Assembly: GCA_021798115.1 (NCBI GenBank)
Contig: JAJZYM010000006.1
Coordinates: forward strand, 26,627 to 90,626
Origin: Pseudomonadota bacterium
GTDB lineage: Bacteria; Pseudomonadota; Gammaproteobacteria; JAKAQQ01
Length of the DNA stretch: 64,000 nucleotides
Reading direction: 5' to 3'
The notes beneath the pieces were generated by a model. That model saw only the letters and a program-made list of their open reading frames with translations. It ran no database searches and was not told where the DNA came from. Below are positions 16,329-25,579 of the stretch, in pieces. Within the stretch, counting starts at the first letter, position 1; every line of letters starts with the position of its first letter. The translations under genes and the position numbers were made by a program.

Positions 16329-17301
16329 GGCGGGACTCGAGAAAGGTGTCGACCTCCTCACGCCACGGCATGGCGGCGAAGGACCCCGGGCGGGCCGCGG
16401 CCAGGGCGCCCGCGGCGGCCGCGAAACGAAGGGCGGGGACGAGCGCGTCCTCCTCCTCGAGCCAGGCCTCGAGATCCTCTCCGTCACGCGCGGCCTCGAC
16501 GGCGCGGACGAGGAATCCCGCTGCGAAAGCGTCTCCGGCCGCGGTCGTGTCGTGCACCTCGACCGTCCAGGCGGGCACCCGCCCGCGCGCTCGGCGGGTG
16601 ATGTACTCGATCGGCCGCGGGCCGTCGGTCACGAGGGCGATCCGCCCCGAGGCCGCGAACCACTCCTCGAGCCAGGGCCCGGGTGCGGTTTCGTTCATCC
16701 AGAGAAACTCCTCGCGGGACATTTTGAGGATCGCGATGTCGGGAAGGATGCGGTCGATCCGGGGGCGCATCGGGCGGGGATCGGACCAGAGAGGGGGTCG
16801 CAGGTTGATGTCGAAGGACGTCCGGACGCCCAAAGCCCGCGCACGCTTCACACACGTGTGCGTGGCCGCGGCGGACCTCTCGTCGGTCAGGGTGTTGGTG
16901 GACCCGAGATGGAGGACACGCAAGGACGGGAGAAACCCGCCGGGGAGAGACTCCGGACGGTAGAGAAGATGCGCGGCCCGCTCGCCGTAAAAGAGGAAAC
17001 TCCTCTCGCCGGAGCCGTCGAGAAAGACGAAGGCAAGGGCCGTCCGGCCGTCGTCGGGGCGTTGGACACCCTCGGTCCCGACCCCCGCTGCGCCGAGCTC
17101 ATCGCAGAGGAAATCTCCGAACGCATCGCGGGCGAGCGCCCCGAGAAAGGACGCCGTGACCCCGAGCCTCACGGCGGCCACGGCCGTGTTGGCCGGGGCC
17201 CCACCGGCGTTCTCGGAAAAACGCCGCCCCTCGCGCGGGCCCCGGACGGGCTCGGCCAGAAAATCGATGAGGGCCTCACCCAGACAACCGATGTCAGGCA
17301 C
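16312..17301 (-). CDS. PfkB-family sugar kinase, probable fructokinase
   Basis: 329 residues with the first PfkB signature (ENAGGAPANTAVAAVRLG) and the second (DTTAAGDAFAAGFL) containing the catalytic aspartate. The usual GAGD anion hole reads AAGD. The N-terminus IGCLGEALIDFL is fructokinase-like. It would convert fructose made by the neighbouring isomerase to fructose 6-phosphate. Its ATG overlaps the transporter stop by 8 bases, indicating a three-gene operon transporter-kinase-isomerase. Confidence 0.87.
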   Translation of the reverse strand: MPDIGCLGEALIDFLAEPVRGPREGRRFSENAGGAPANTAVAAVRLGVTASFLGALARDAFGDFLCDELGAAGVGTEGVQRPDDGRTALAFVFLDGSGERSFLFYGERAAHLLYRPESLPGGFLPSLRVLHLGSTNTLTDERSAAATHTCVKRARALGVRTSFDINLRPPLWSDPRPMRPRIDRILPDIAILKMSREEFLWMNETAPGPWLEEWFAASGRIALVTDGPRPIEYITRRARGRVPAWTVEVHDTTAAGDAFAAGFLVRAVEAARDGEDLEAWLEEEDALVPALRFAAAAGALAAARPGSFAAMPWREEVDTFLESRRASRA

Positions 17302-18640
17302 GGGACGCCTCCGGCCGGAGAGCGCTCACCGGCGGGGGGACGCGTGAGCCCCAAAAACCGTAGAAGACGATGTAGACATAACAAAGCAGCGGGAGAACGT
17401 AGGCGTCGTGGATGCCGATGCGGTCCGCCAAGAACCCCTGAAGAAGGGGGATGATCGCCCCGCCCACGATCGCCATCACGAGAAGACTCGAGGCCTGACC
17501 CGTTCGGGGACCGAGCCCCTCGATGCCGAGGGCAAAGATCGTCGGGAACATGATCGCGTTGAACAGACCCACCGACACCACGCTCCAGACGGCCAGCATG
17601 CCGTGGCTGAGAAGGGTCGTGATGACGAGTGCCGCGGCCACCGTGGCCGCCCCACCGAGGAGAAGACGCGGGTTGGCCTTGCGCAGCACCCAGGAACCGA
17701 CGAACCGCCCGATCATCGCCCCCGTCCAGTAGAAGGAGACGAACATCGCGGCCCGATCGACCGGGATGCCGCCGAAGCGCGGCCGGGAGATGTAACTGAT
17801 CATGAAACTTCCGAGCGTGACCTCCGCCCCGACATAGACGAAGATGGCCACGGCCGCCAAAAGGAGAGAACGGTAGGCGCGCGGACGGCGCAGCATCGCG
17901 ACGAAAAGCCCACTCTCCGGCCGCGCGGACGCGGTCCGTTCCTCCGGCAGACGCATGACGTAAAGCGTCAAGGCGAGGACGAGAAGAAGAAGGCCCAAGC
18001 CGACGTAGGGCCCCTGCACCAAAGTGGTCTGGCGAAGCATGTAGACGTGCTCGGCCCCGATCGCCCAGTGACGACGGATCGCGTAGGAAACGACCGGAAT
18101 CGAAAGGATGAGCACCCCCCCGACGGCGGGCCCGAGAATCGTTCCGAGCGAATTGAGCGCCTGAGCCAGATTGAGGCGGCTCGAGGACCCGCGCGGCGGC
18201 CCGAGCAGGCTCACGTACGGGTTGGCGGCGACCTGAAGAAGCGTAATGCCACTCGCGAGCACGAAGAGAGCCAGAAGAAACATCGGATAGGAAGGAGCGG
18301 CCGCGGCCGGGAAGAACAAGAACGCCCCGACGGCCGAAAGGACGAGACCCCAAAACATGCTCTTCGGATAACCGAGCCGCGCGACGATCCAGCCCGAAGG
18401 CCACGAGGCGACGAAATAGGCGCCGAAAAACATGAACTGCACGAGCATGATCCCCGCGTAATCCAGGTCGAACACGGACTTGAGATGGGGAATCAGGACG
18501 TCGTTGAGGCTCGTGATGAGGCCCCACATAAAAAAAATGACGCTGACGAACGCCAGGGCCCGAATCTCGGTCGAGGATCGCGCCTCCCCCCCTAACGGCG
18601 TCTTGACCTCGGATCCGGACAACGACTCACTCTCGGACAC
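17294..18640 (-). CDS. FucP-type MFS hexose transporter
   Basis: 448 residues, about 12 membrane segments. FFMWGLITSLNDVLIPHLK and GITLLQVAANPYVSLLGP are hallmarks of the FucP/GluP glucose-galactose-fucose proton symporters. GTG start at 18640. It heads the kinase/isomerase operon and is divergent from the alpha-mannosidase gene, so mannose released in the periplasm is its most likely cargo (inference). Confidence 0.92.
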   Translation of the reverse strand: MSESESLSGSEVKTPLGGEARSSTEIRALAFVSVIFFMWGLITSLNDVLIPHLKSVFDLDYAGIMLVQFMFFGAYFVASWPSGWIVARLGYPKSMFWGLVLSAVGAFLFFPAAAAPSYPMFLLALFVLASGITLLQVAANPYVSLLGPPRGSSSRLNLAQALNSLGTILGPAVGGVLILSIPVVSYAIRRHWAIGAEHVYMLRQTTLVQGPYVGLGLLLLVLALTLYVMRLPEERTASARPESGLFVAMLRRPRAYRSLLLAAVAIFVYVGAEVTLGSFMISYISRPRFGGIPVDRAAMFVSFYWTGAMIGRFVGSWVLRKANPRLLLGGAATVAAALVITTLLSHGMLAVWSVVSVGLFNAIMFPTIFALGIEGLGPRTGQASSLLVMAIVGGAIIPLLQGFLADRIGIHDAYVLPLLCYVYIVFYGFWGSRVPPPVSALRPEASRA

Positions 18641-18831
18641 GGCGCAAACTCTCGACGGCCATCAAGTCTCGCCACCACGATACGAGAAACGCGGCCCGAC
18701 GTGCAGTCCTCCCCCGGCCTCACCCCGGCTTTCGTCCTATACTCGTCGAAGGCTTGGGGTGCCCGACGCGTCCGGCAGGGGCGGTTGCCGCGCGTCGCTC
18801 TCCGTACACCCCACAACCGTGAGGAACACGC
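18641..18831. promoter_or_regulatory. Divergent intergenic region, transporter operon / GH92 gene
   Basis: 191 bases between two outward-facing genes. A TATACT (18738-18743) on plus could be a -10 box for the mannosidase gene, without a clear -35. No transcription-factor gene lies in the locus. Confidence 0.35.
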
Positions 18832-21800
18832 ATGAAACCGCACCTGCCCCTGCCTTCCTGGTCCCAGTCACGAGTGTCGTGGCTCGTGCCACCCCTCCTC
18901 GCCGCGAGCCTCGCCCTCGTGGTCCCGGCCCGTGCCGGTCTGGCAGCCGGCCGACGCGCCTGGCGGGACGTCGATCCCTTCATCGGCACGTCCGGCACCC
19001 CCGTCGGCGGCCCCATCGACACCTATCCGGGCGCCAGCCTTCCCTTCGGCATGATCCAATGGAGCCCCGACACGCCCTCGCAACCCGCGGGAGGCGGCTA
19101 CAACTATACGGACCACCGCGTGCTCGGCTTCGGACTCACCCACCTGAGCGGGCCGGGCTGCTCGGTCTTCGGCGATTTTGACATCCTGCCCCGGGTCGGC
19201 ACGAGCCCGAAACCGTGGGATGCGACGGCCTCCTTCCGCCACGCGACCGAAGTCGCCCACCCCGGCTGGTACGCGGTCACGATCGGCCGACCCCCCGTTC
19301 GGGTCCGGCTCACGGTGACCCGGCGGACGGGTCTTGGCGAGTTCGTCTTCCCCGCGCGGAGAAGCGGGCGGGTGATCTTCAAGGTCTCCTCGGATCAGGC
19401 GGGTGTGACCGACGCCCGTTTCCGGGCGATCGGATCGCGCACGGTCGAGGGGGAGGCGACGAGCGGCGGATTCTGCGGAACCCCGGACCGCTTTCGGGTT
19501 TACTTCGTCGCCCGCTTCGACCGTCCGTTCGTCCGGACGGGAACGTGGACGGTGGGGAAACTGCAGCGGGGCGCGCGCGCGGTGCGCGGGCCCGGCTCGG
19601 GCGGCTGGGTCGTCTTCCCGGCGCGCGGCAAGAACAACGCGATCAAGATGAAAGTCGCGATCTCTTACGTGGACGTGCGCGGTGCGCTGGCCAACCTCCA
19701 CGCCGAAGGACGGACCTGGAGTTTGAGGCGCGTGCGTCGCGCCGCGCGCCGGTCCTGGTCACGGCTTCTCGGCCGCGTCGTCATCCGCGGCGGCACCCAT
19801 GCCGAGCGGATCACGTTCTACACCGCGCTCTACCATACGCTCCTTCAGCCCACCGTCTTCAACGACGTCACCGGGGAGTATCCCGGTTTTGACGGGCGCA
19901 TCCATCGGCTGCGCCCCGGGCGGACGCAGTACGCCAATTTCTCTGGTTGGGACATCTACCGCACGGAAATTCCTCTCCTGGCTCTGCTCGTCCCCCACCG
20001 TGTCGACGCCATGGCCGAGTCCCTGGTCCGCGACGCGCGTCAGGGCGGTCTTCTCCCCAAGTGGCCCCTCGCCAACGGCTACACGGGGGTCATGGGCGGC
20101 GACTCGGCCGATCCGATCCTCGCCGGAGCCTACGCGTTCGGCGCACGCGGTTTTGACACCCACGCCGCGCTCCGCGCCATGGTCCGCGGAGCCACCGACA
20201 CCTCCGCCCGCCCGGCCCAGGGCTGGTACGTCGAACGTCCGGGCCTCGCCTCCTATCTCAAGCGTGGGTACGTCGACCACGCGCTCACGACCTCGGTCGC
20301 CCCGGTTCCGAACGGCGCCTCGGAGACCCTCGAATACGCGCTCGACGACTTCTCCATCTCCGTGCTGGCGCGGGAGCTCGGGCATCCGTCGCTCTCCCGC
20401 TCGTTCCTCAAGCGTTCCGCAAACTGGAGCCAAATCTTCGATCGCTCCCGGCGCGAGATGGCCCCGCGCAACCGCGCCGGAGCCTTTCTTTCGACGCCGA
20501 TCACGGCGAACGGCCAAAGCGGATTCCAGGAAGGCAACGCCGCACAGTACACCTGGATGGTGCCCGAAGACCTCAAGGATCTGATCCGCGGACTCGGTGG
20601 ACGTCGCGCCACCGTGCGGCGGCTCAATCGTTATTTCATGCATCTCAACGTGGGGCAGAGCGCCCCCTACGCCTGGCTCGGCAACGAACCAAGCCTCGGG
20701 GATCCGTGGGTCTATCTGAGCGCCCTCGCTCCCTGGCGAACGCAGGCCGTCGTGCGGCGCGCCATCACGACGCTCTACCTTCCGACGCCGGAGGGGCTCC
20801 CCGGCAACGACGATCTCGGGACGATGAGCGCGTGGTACATCTGGTGCGCGCTCGGGCTCTACCCCCAGAACCCGGCGGTGCGGACACTCGATCTTGGAAG
20901 CCCCCTTTTCCGCTACGCCCGCATCGACTCGCCTCAGGGTCTTCGGATCATCATCCGTGCACGGCGTGCCGCGCCCGAGCGCCCCTATGTCCACGGACTA
21001 CGGGTCGACGGAGCCCTGTCCCAACGGACATGGGTCGCGCTTCCCCGCAAGGGAGCGCTTCACCTGGACTTTCGCGTGGGCTCGAGGCCCGACCGCTCCT
21101 GGGGCAGCGCCCCGGGGGACGCCCCGCCCTCCTTCGCCCCCGGGCGCCTCCACTTTCCGCCCTCGACCAACGTGCGTCTCCTGAGCGCCCGGCAGGTGTT
21201 CGTGCATCCGGGTGAAACACTGCACCTCTTCTTCGTCCTCGACGGCGGACGCGCACGACGCCGGACCCCGCTCCGCTGGACCCTTGCGGCCGGCCCCGGC
21301 CTCACCGTCGTCTCGGCCCGTGCGGGCGTCGCCAGCCTGCCCCCGCACGGCCGGATTCGTCTGCCCCTCGTCGTGCACGTGGCCCGGAACGCGGGGACCG
21401 GATACGCGGATGTTTACCTCAACGCCCGCACCCGGTGGGGAGCCGTCCTCCCCGAGCGGCGTCTTCCGCTCCGGGTTGAAACCCGTCCGAACGAGATTCT
21501 CCCCCTCGTCTACGCGGTCAACAATGCCGACAACAGCGTCGTGGCGATCAACCCGCGGACGGGTGCACTCGGTCCCCGGATCGCGGTGGGGAACGATCCC
21601 GACACGGCCGTTCTGGGCCTCCACGGCCGACACCTCTACGTGGCGAACCAGGGTTCGAACACGATCTCGGTGATCGACACCGTTGCACAAAAGATCGTCG
21701 CCACCCTCCCGGCGGGCCCGGGGCCCGATGCTCTCGCCCTGAGTCCCCGGGGATCGACGCTGTGGGTGGCCGACGGGGGAATCAACAGCATCGAGCCCAT

Positions 21801-22398
21801 CGCCCTCGGGCGTGAGAGTCCCGGACCGGCGATCATCACAGGCGAAGCCCCCTCGGCTCTCCTCTTCGCGCCCGGTGGCCGGATCCTTTACGTGGCCAAC
21901 GCCGGATCGAACACGGTTGTCGGCATCCGCCTCCCGAGCCGGCGTGTGGGGCCTCCGATCCACGTCGAACTGAGGCCGGTCGGGCTCGCGCTCTCCGTCC
22001 TCAAGAAGCGCCTTTACGTCGTCGATCAGGGCGCCAACGAGGTCACACCCGTCGATCTCGAAAACGATCACGCCACCCGCCCCTACCCCACCGGCCTCCT
22101 GCCGGGCACCCCGGTTCTCGTCGCCGAGAACGACGTGCTCTACGTACCGAATCAGGCCACGAACACCCTGACCCGCATCGTGACGGCGAGCGGAGTGATG
22201 CTGGAGCCCTTCCGGGCCGGGTTGGGACCGACGACAGTGGCCTCCGGACCCCGAGGTCGCTCCCTCTACGTCGCGGACAGCGCCGGGGGGCGTCTTCTCA
22301 AGATCGATACCCACACCGGAAAACTCGTCTGGTCGGTCCGCACAGGGGGACTGCCCATCTTCGTGACCGCTCCGCCGAAAACCGGAAACGGGCGCTAG
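18832..22398 (+). CDS. Secreted GH92 alpha-mannosidase with C-terminal beta-propeller
   Basis: 1188 residues. Signal peptide (LLAASLALVVPARAGLA), then a GH92 exo-alpha-mannosidase module from about 45 to 760: DVDPFIGTSGTPVGG, the likely general acid E567 in QEGNAAQYTW, and the base/calcium motif GNDDLGTMSAWYIW (658-671), where most relatives have GNEDxGQMSAW. Residues about 785-885 resemble a NEW3-like beta-sandwich. From about 888 to the end there are YVTN/NHL-type propeller blades (LYVANQGSNTISVIDT, LYVVDQGANEVTPVDL). It would trim mannose from alpha-mannans or N-glycans outside the cytoplasm. ATG at 18832 follows GAGGA. Confidence 0.93.
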   Translation: MKPHLPLPSWSQSRVSWLVPPLLAASLALVVPARAGLAAGRRAWRDVDPFIGTSGTPVGGPIDTYPGASLPFGMIQWSPDTPSQPAGGGYNYTDHRVLGFGLTHLSGPGCSVFGDFDILPRVGTSPKPWDATASFRHATEVAHPGWYAVTIGRPPVRVRLTVTRRTGLGEFVFPARRSGRVIFKVSSDQAGVTDARFRAIGSRTVEGEATSGGFCGTPDRFRVYFVARFDRPFVRTGTWTVGKLQRGARAVRGPGSGGWVVFPARGKNNAIKMKVAISYVDVRGALANLHAEGRTWSLRRVRRAARRSWSRLLGRVVIRGGTHAERITFYTALYHTLLQPTVFNDVTGEYPGFDGRIHRLRPGRTQYANFSGWDIYRTEIPLLALLVPHRVDAMAESLVRDARQGGLLPKWPLANGYTGVMGGDSADPILAGAYAFGARGFDTHAALRAMVRGATDTSARPAQGWYVERPGLASYLKRGYVDHALTTSVAPVPNGASETLEYALDDFSISVLARELGHPSLSRSFLKRSANWSQIFDRSRREMAPRNRAGAFLSTPITANGQSGFQEGNAAQYTWMVPEDLKDLIRGLGGRRATVRRLNRYFMHLNVGQSAPYAWLGNEPSLGDPWVYLSALAPWRTQAVVRRAITTLYLPTPEGLPGNDDLGTMSAWYIWCALGLYPQNPAVRTLDLGSPLFRYARIDSPQGLRIIIRARRAAPERPYVHGLRVDGALSQRTWVALPRKGALHLDFRVGSRPDRSWGSAPGDAPPSFAPGRLHFPPSTNVRLLSARQVFVHPGETLHLFFVLDGGRARRRTPLRWTLAAGPGLTVVSARAGVASLPPHGRIRLPLVVHVARNAGTGYADVYLNARTRWGAVLPERRLPLRVETRPNEILPLVYAVNNADNSVVAINPRTGALGPRIAVGNDPDTAVLGLHGRHLYVANQGSNTISVIDTVAQKIVATLPAGPGPDALALSPRGSTLWVADGGINSIEPIALGRESPGPAIITGEAPSALLFAPGGRILYVANAGSNTVVGIRLPSRRVGPPIHVELRPVGLALSVLKKRLYVVDQGANEVTPVDLENDHATRPYPTGLLPGTPVLVAENDVLYVPNQATNTLTRIVTASGVMLEPFRAGLGPTTVASGPRGRSLYVADSAGGRLLKIDTHTGKLVWSVRTGGLPIFVTAPPKTGNGR

Positions 22399-22408
22399 CC
22401 CGCTCGGA

Positions 22409-22439
22409 GGAGTCCCCGCCCCCCTAGGGCGGGGACTCC
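22409..22439. terminator. Strong GC hairpin between convergent genes
   Basis: 13-base perfect arms GGAGTCCCCGCCC / GGGCGGGGACTCC with a 5-base loop, just after the mannosidase stop. There is no T-run, so it may act for both strands with factor help. Confidence 0.7.
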
Positions 22440-22464
22440 GGAGACTCGGGCTCCGCCACGGGGA

Positions 22465-22779
22465 TCAACCCGATGAGACGATATCGAGGACGTCGTAGTG
22501 ACGGACCGTTCGATCGTAGTCCATCAAAAGGGCGATCGCGCCCGGTTCGACGACCGCTTTTTCAGGTTCCTCTCCGGCAAAGGCCCGAACGGCGTCCATG
22601 GAGAGCCACTGTGTGAGGACCAGGAACTCGACCCCATCGCCGTGGGCGCGCATGCTCAGAGAAGCGCCGATGAACCCCGACAGACGACGAAACTCGGGGA
22701 CCACATGACGGCGGAAATAGTCGCAATACTCTTCCGTCTTCTCCCGGCGTGCTCGGCCGCGCCATTCGCGGATGATCAT
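22465..22779 (-). CDS. ABM-like dimeric alpha-beta barrel protein
   Basis: 104 residues starting MIIREWRGRARREKTEEYCD, with GFIGASLSMRAHGDGVEFLVLTQW following: the antibiotic-biosynthesis-monooxygenase (ferredoxin-like dimer) pattern. Function unknown; many such proteins are quinol or haem-linked oxygenases, others have no known activity. ATG at 22779 follows AAGGGGAT. Confidence 0.7.
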   Translation of the reverse strand: MIIREWRGRARREKTEEYCDYFRRHVVPEFRRLSGFIGASLSMRAHGDGVEFLVLTQWLSMDAVRAFAGEEPEKAVVEPGAIALLMDYDRTVRHYDVLDIVSSG

Positions 22780-22895
22780 GGAAAAATCCCCTTGTGATAG
22801 GACTCTCGGGATGATAGAACGATTCCCCGAACCTGGGGAGAAGGCGGGAAATCCCCGCGACAGGGCCAAGGAACGTCCGGCCGTATACTGATTCC

Positions 22896-23450
22896 GTGCG
22901 TGTCCTTCCGGAACTTCTCGCCTCCTACGGCCGTTACCACCGCGACCGGCGTAACCGCCTCACCCACTTCGTGGGTGTGCCCCTCATCGTCTACGCTCTG
23001 CTCACGGGCGCGGCCCTTGTCGTCGTCCCTCTCCCCGTCGTCGGTGTCACGACCCTGGATCGCGTTCTCGTGGTGCTCGCGGCGCTCGCGTACCTCGGCC
23101 TCGATGTCGCCTTGGGGCTCGGTCTTGCGATCGCTCTCGCTCTTCTCGCCGGGGCGGCCGAAGCGACCGCCACTCTGGGGACCACGAGTGCCGCCGTCCT
23201 CGCCGGTGTCGTCTTCGTTCTCGGTTGGGTCATCCAGTTTTTGGGCCACTTCATCGAAGGCAATCGCCCGGCCCTCTTCACGAATCTCGCCCAGATCTTC
23301 GTCGCGCCGCTTTTCCTCGCGGCGGAACTCACGTTCGCGCTGGGAGGCCGCAGAGCGCTGGCAGCCTCCGTGCGGGAGCGGATCGATCCTCTTCCTCCGT
23401 CCGGGACCGTGTCGGCTCCGCCCCACGGGTCGTCCTCGACGCGTGAGTAG
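22896..23450 (+). CDS. DUF962 / Mpo1-like membrane protein
   Basis: 184 residues, four membrane segments. YHRDRRNRLTHFVGVPLIVY with its histidines and GWVIQFLGHFIEGNRPAL are the two conserved parts of the DUF962 family; the yeast member Mpo1 is an iron-dependent dioxygenase of 2-hydroxy fatty acids. The bacterial role is unproven. GTG start at 22896. Confidence 0.85.
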   Translation: MRVLPELLASYGRYHRDRRNRLTHFVGVPLIVYALLTGAALVVVPLPVVGVTTLDRVLVVLAALAYLGLDVALGLGLAIALALLAGAAEATATLGTTSAAVLAGVVFVLGWVIQFLGHFIEGNRPALFTNLAQIFVAPLFLAAELTFALGGRRALAASVRERIDPLPPSGTVSAPPHGSSSTRE

Positions 23451-23948
23451 TGTGATGCCCGCTCGGGCAGCGCCACGAGCGGCACAACGACACCGAGGCA
23501 GACAGCAGACCGAACGCCTCCTAGAGTCCATTCTCTATCGTGGGAAACTCCCGCGGGCAGAGGCTCCTGAACCGCTCGGGATCAGTGACCGCCAGTCTCG
23601 CCGCGTGGCTACCGCCCCACTCAAACGGGGTGTCGTCGTCCCGGAAAATTTCCCGTGCATTCCTAAACTTTGCTTATGCACGGTTAGAATGGCCTCAGGA
23701 CCGAGGCAGTATCCGAGAGACGGCAGACCCGAAACGATTCCCGCAATTCTTCGAGAGTCTCGGACGCTCGCTTCCGATCCACGCCGACGCCGACACCCAT
23801 GGCATCGACACTCAAACCGCCGCAGCCGGGAGATTGCCAAGTTCGGCTCCGGTTCAACACCAGCCCATGCCGTGATCGCAGCCGAGAGCCGTCGCGAGGA
23901 CAGCCCTAGTCCTTGTCGTGTGCACGTCGCTTGTGCCCGTGCCGCCTC
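23451..23948. other. Gene-poor stretch entering the accessory region
   Basis: Holds the first decayed Fic segment (23510-23675) and otherwise only short frames without family patterns. The chromosomal backbone appears to end around the DUF962 gene. Confidence 0.5.
23510..23675 (+). pseudogene. Decayed C-terminus of a Fic-family protein (copy 1)
   Basis: The frame reads LLESILYRGKLPRAEAPEPL, then GISDRQSRRVATAPLKRGVV, the winged-helix tail of Fic/Doc proteins of the DUF4172 class. No Fic core (HPFxxGNGR) is present. The 166 bases match 28831-28996 without gaps at roughly 85 % identity. Confidence 0.6.
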
Positions 23949-24221
23949 TCAGCGTTTCAGGTCGCGGTAGAAGTTCTCGTGTGGGCCTAGGGCAAGCCAG
24001 GTGCGTGAATGCTCGTCCCACAAATAAGCAAGCAGATACGGCTGGTTGACGCAATCGAATTTGTAGACCCAAACACCGCAGAGGTCTCCTTTCTTCTCTT
24101 GCCCGAGCATGGGATCGGCGATGAGCTTGCGCATGGCGTCATGAACCGCCCCACGCTGGTTGACATGAAGCTTCTTGTAAACACGTTTGAATGCCGGCTT
24201 CTGGCGAAGCGCGATGGTCAT
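23949..24221 (-). CDS. RelE/ParE-family toxin
   Basis: 90 residues: RQKPAFKRVYKKLHVNQRGA at the start and DLCGVWVYKFDCVNQPYLLA, then YLWDEHSRTWLALGPHENFY, the usual beta-strand pattern of RelE/ParE mRNA interferase or gyrase toxins. The ATG overlaps the antitoxin stop by four bases. The conserved C-terminal GxHENFYRDL favours a YafQ/RelE-like toxin, but the target is not known. Confidence 0.85.
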   Translation of the reverse strand: MTIALRQKPAFKRVYKKLHVNQRGAVHDAMRKLIADPMLGQEKKGDLCGVWVYKFDCVNQPYLLAYLWDEHSRTWLALGPHENFYRDLKR

Positions 24222-24430
24222 GCATCAGGCAATTCAAAGGGCTCGGACTCTTCCTCCAGTGCCACCAGAGTGTCGCGCACAAACTCGATCGGCAGGTCGG
24301 GATTGTCCAGTGCGGCTCGCCCCAGCTTGGCCCAATAAGCCACTTGCTGTGGGACCGAGCGCATCTCAGCCTTGGCGCGCACCTTGGCAGACTCGTACAG
24401 AGCGCCATCAATTCGAATCGAAACACTCAT
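24218..24430 (-). CDS. ParD-like antitoxin
   Basis: 70 residues: SVSIRIDGALYESAKVRAKA then QVAYWAKLGRAALDNPDLP, the ParD_like (ribbon-helix-helix-type) antitoxin family that accompanies RelE-like toxins. ATG at 24430 is used because ten upstream codons lack family similarity. It is the first gene of the pair and probably autorepresses. Confidence 0.83.
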   Translation of the reverse strand: MSVSIRIDGALYESAKVRAKAEMRSVPQQVAYWAKLGRAALDNPDLPIEFVRDTLVALEEESEPFELPDA

Positions 24431-24741
24431 GACAGAGACCTCTGCAGCAAAACGCCACAATTGTAGCCACTTACCACTCCATAATCAACCCTAGGGTCAC
24501 CATCCGATATTTGTCCCCCACCTGTACAGGGCAACGCTGCCGATTTCACGCCCGAAACACGAATTGAACGGTATATAGGCGCGTGCCAAAGGCGATCATG
24601 CGCACACCGAAATCCTCGAGCGAAACGTGCCGTTCTCAATCTCCGAAATCGAAGAAGGAAGAAGCTTGCCCAGGCGTCAGCCGCAACATGCAACATGGTC
24701 CGGGTCGTTTTGCGCGCAATGCGGTCCTAAGGGCTGAGGTT
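24431..24741. other. Gap between the antitoxin start and the IS256 end
   Basis: About 310 bases of lower GC. I see no supported gene. The promoter of the ParD/RelE pair must lie in its left part. Confidence 0.45.
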
Positions 24742-25045
24742 GTGTCTGTCAAGTTGTGCAAATTCCTTCCGGGCATGAGGGAGAATTTCATTAGGCCGCC
24801 GCCGGGAGGCGCTCGCAGCGCTGTTCTTTCAAGAGATCCATGTTGAGGTAGCGATTGTCCTCAAGCCAGGCCTCATGGGTCTCGACACAGAGAGCCCGCA
24901 CCAGACGCAGGCAGGACTCGGCACGGGTGAAGATCCGCACCATCCGCGTCCGGCGCTTGATCTCCTCGTTTAGGCGCTCCAGCATGTTCGGGCTCTTCAG
25001 AGGCTTGTGGTGGGCCCGGGGGAGACGGTAGAAGGTCAGCGTCTC
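24742..25045 (-). mobile_element. IS256-family element: right transposase end with terminal repeat
   Basis: 24791-25045 encodes the last 84 or so residues of a mutator-type (IS256) transposase: LTFYRLPRAHHKPLKSPN, MLERLNEEIKRRTRMVRIFT and SCLRLVRALCVETHEAW. The terminus at 24742 reads GTGTCTGTCAAGTTGTGCAA, matching the inverted terminus at 31126, with TGTGCAAATTC identical. The catalytic central region is absent. Its missing N-terminus lies 5.8 kb away at 30841-31041 on the same strand. Confidence 0.82.
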
Positions 25046-25129
25046 ACCCGATAGGGTCCTCGACACAGTTCGTGAGCTTGGGGTCTTTACCCTCTCAGAC
25101 GCACTCAACTGACTGTAATGTCTGCCCAT
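25046..25129 (-). pseudogene. Possible IS30-type transposase N-terminus
   Basis: MGRHYSQLSASERVKTPSS resembles the start of IS30-family transposases before it runs into the IS256 fragment. Only about 28 codons, so this is tentative; it suggests one insertion sequence landed in another. Confidence 0.3.
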
Positions 25130-25208
25130 CTACCACCTCCGGTCCACTTTGACCTTCGGTGTTCCACTTCATTCTTGAGCCGGCCACATGATAGATTGTA
25201 ATCTTTGT

Positions 25209-25227
25209 GATACATTAAATCATTATC
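25209..25227 (+). promoter_or_regulatory. AT-rich dyad upstream of hipBA
   Basis: GATA-N11-TATC within a very AT-rich 60-base leader just before the HipB-like gene. E. coli HipB binds TATCC-N8-GGATA sites, so this could be the autoregulatory operator; spacing differs. Confidence 0.35.
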
Positions 25228-25246
25228 TGTAGCACGAAGATGACAA

Positions 25247-25579
25247 ATGCCAACACCGCATCATCCTCCTGCCGCCGTGCGGCGCGTCCTGCGTAAGCTC
25301 GGCGAAAATATTCGCGACGCCCGTCGGCGGCGGCGGCTTCCCATGGCAGTCGTGGCCGAGCGGGCGTTCACGTCACGTTCGACCCTCCAGAGGGTCGAGG
25401 CGGGTGACGTCCGTGTCAGCATCGGCATCTATGCGGCTGTCCTGCAGGCGCTTGGCCTACTCGCTGGCTTGGGCGAGATCGCCGACATCGGCCACGACAG
25501 CGTCGGCCAGGCCCTGGCCAGGATGGATCTACCGAAACGTATCCACCTCAAGCGGGCGTCAGGGCCCGGCGATGGATGA
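25247..25579 (+). CDS. hipB: HipB-like XRE antitoxin
   Basis: 110 residues with a helix-turn-helix (LGENIRDARRRRRLPMAVVA then FTSRSTLQRVEAGDVRVSIG). It would neutralise and co-repress with HipA. The stop overlaps the hipA start by 8 bases. ATG at 25247 directly follows the AT-rich promoter region. Confidence 0.88.
   Translation: MPTPHHPPAAVRRVLRKLGENIRDARRRRRLPMAVVAERAFTSRSTLQRVEAGDVRVSIGIYAAVLQALGLLAGLGEIADIGHDSVGQALARMDLPKRIHLKRASGPGDG

Noticed and set aside
24583-24846. 87-codon plus frame spanning the IS256 terminus
   Set aside because: It crosses the element boundary and shows no family pattern.
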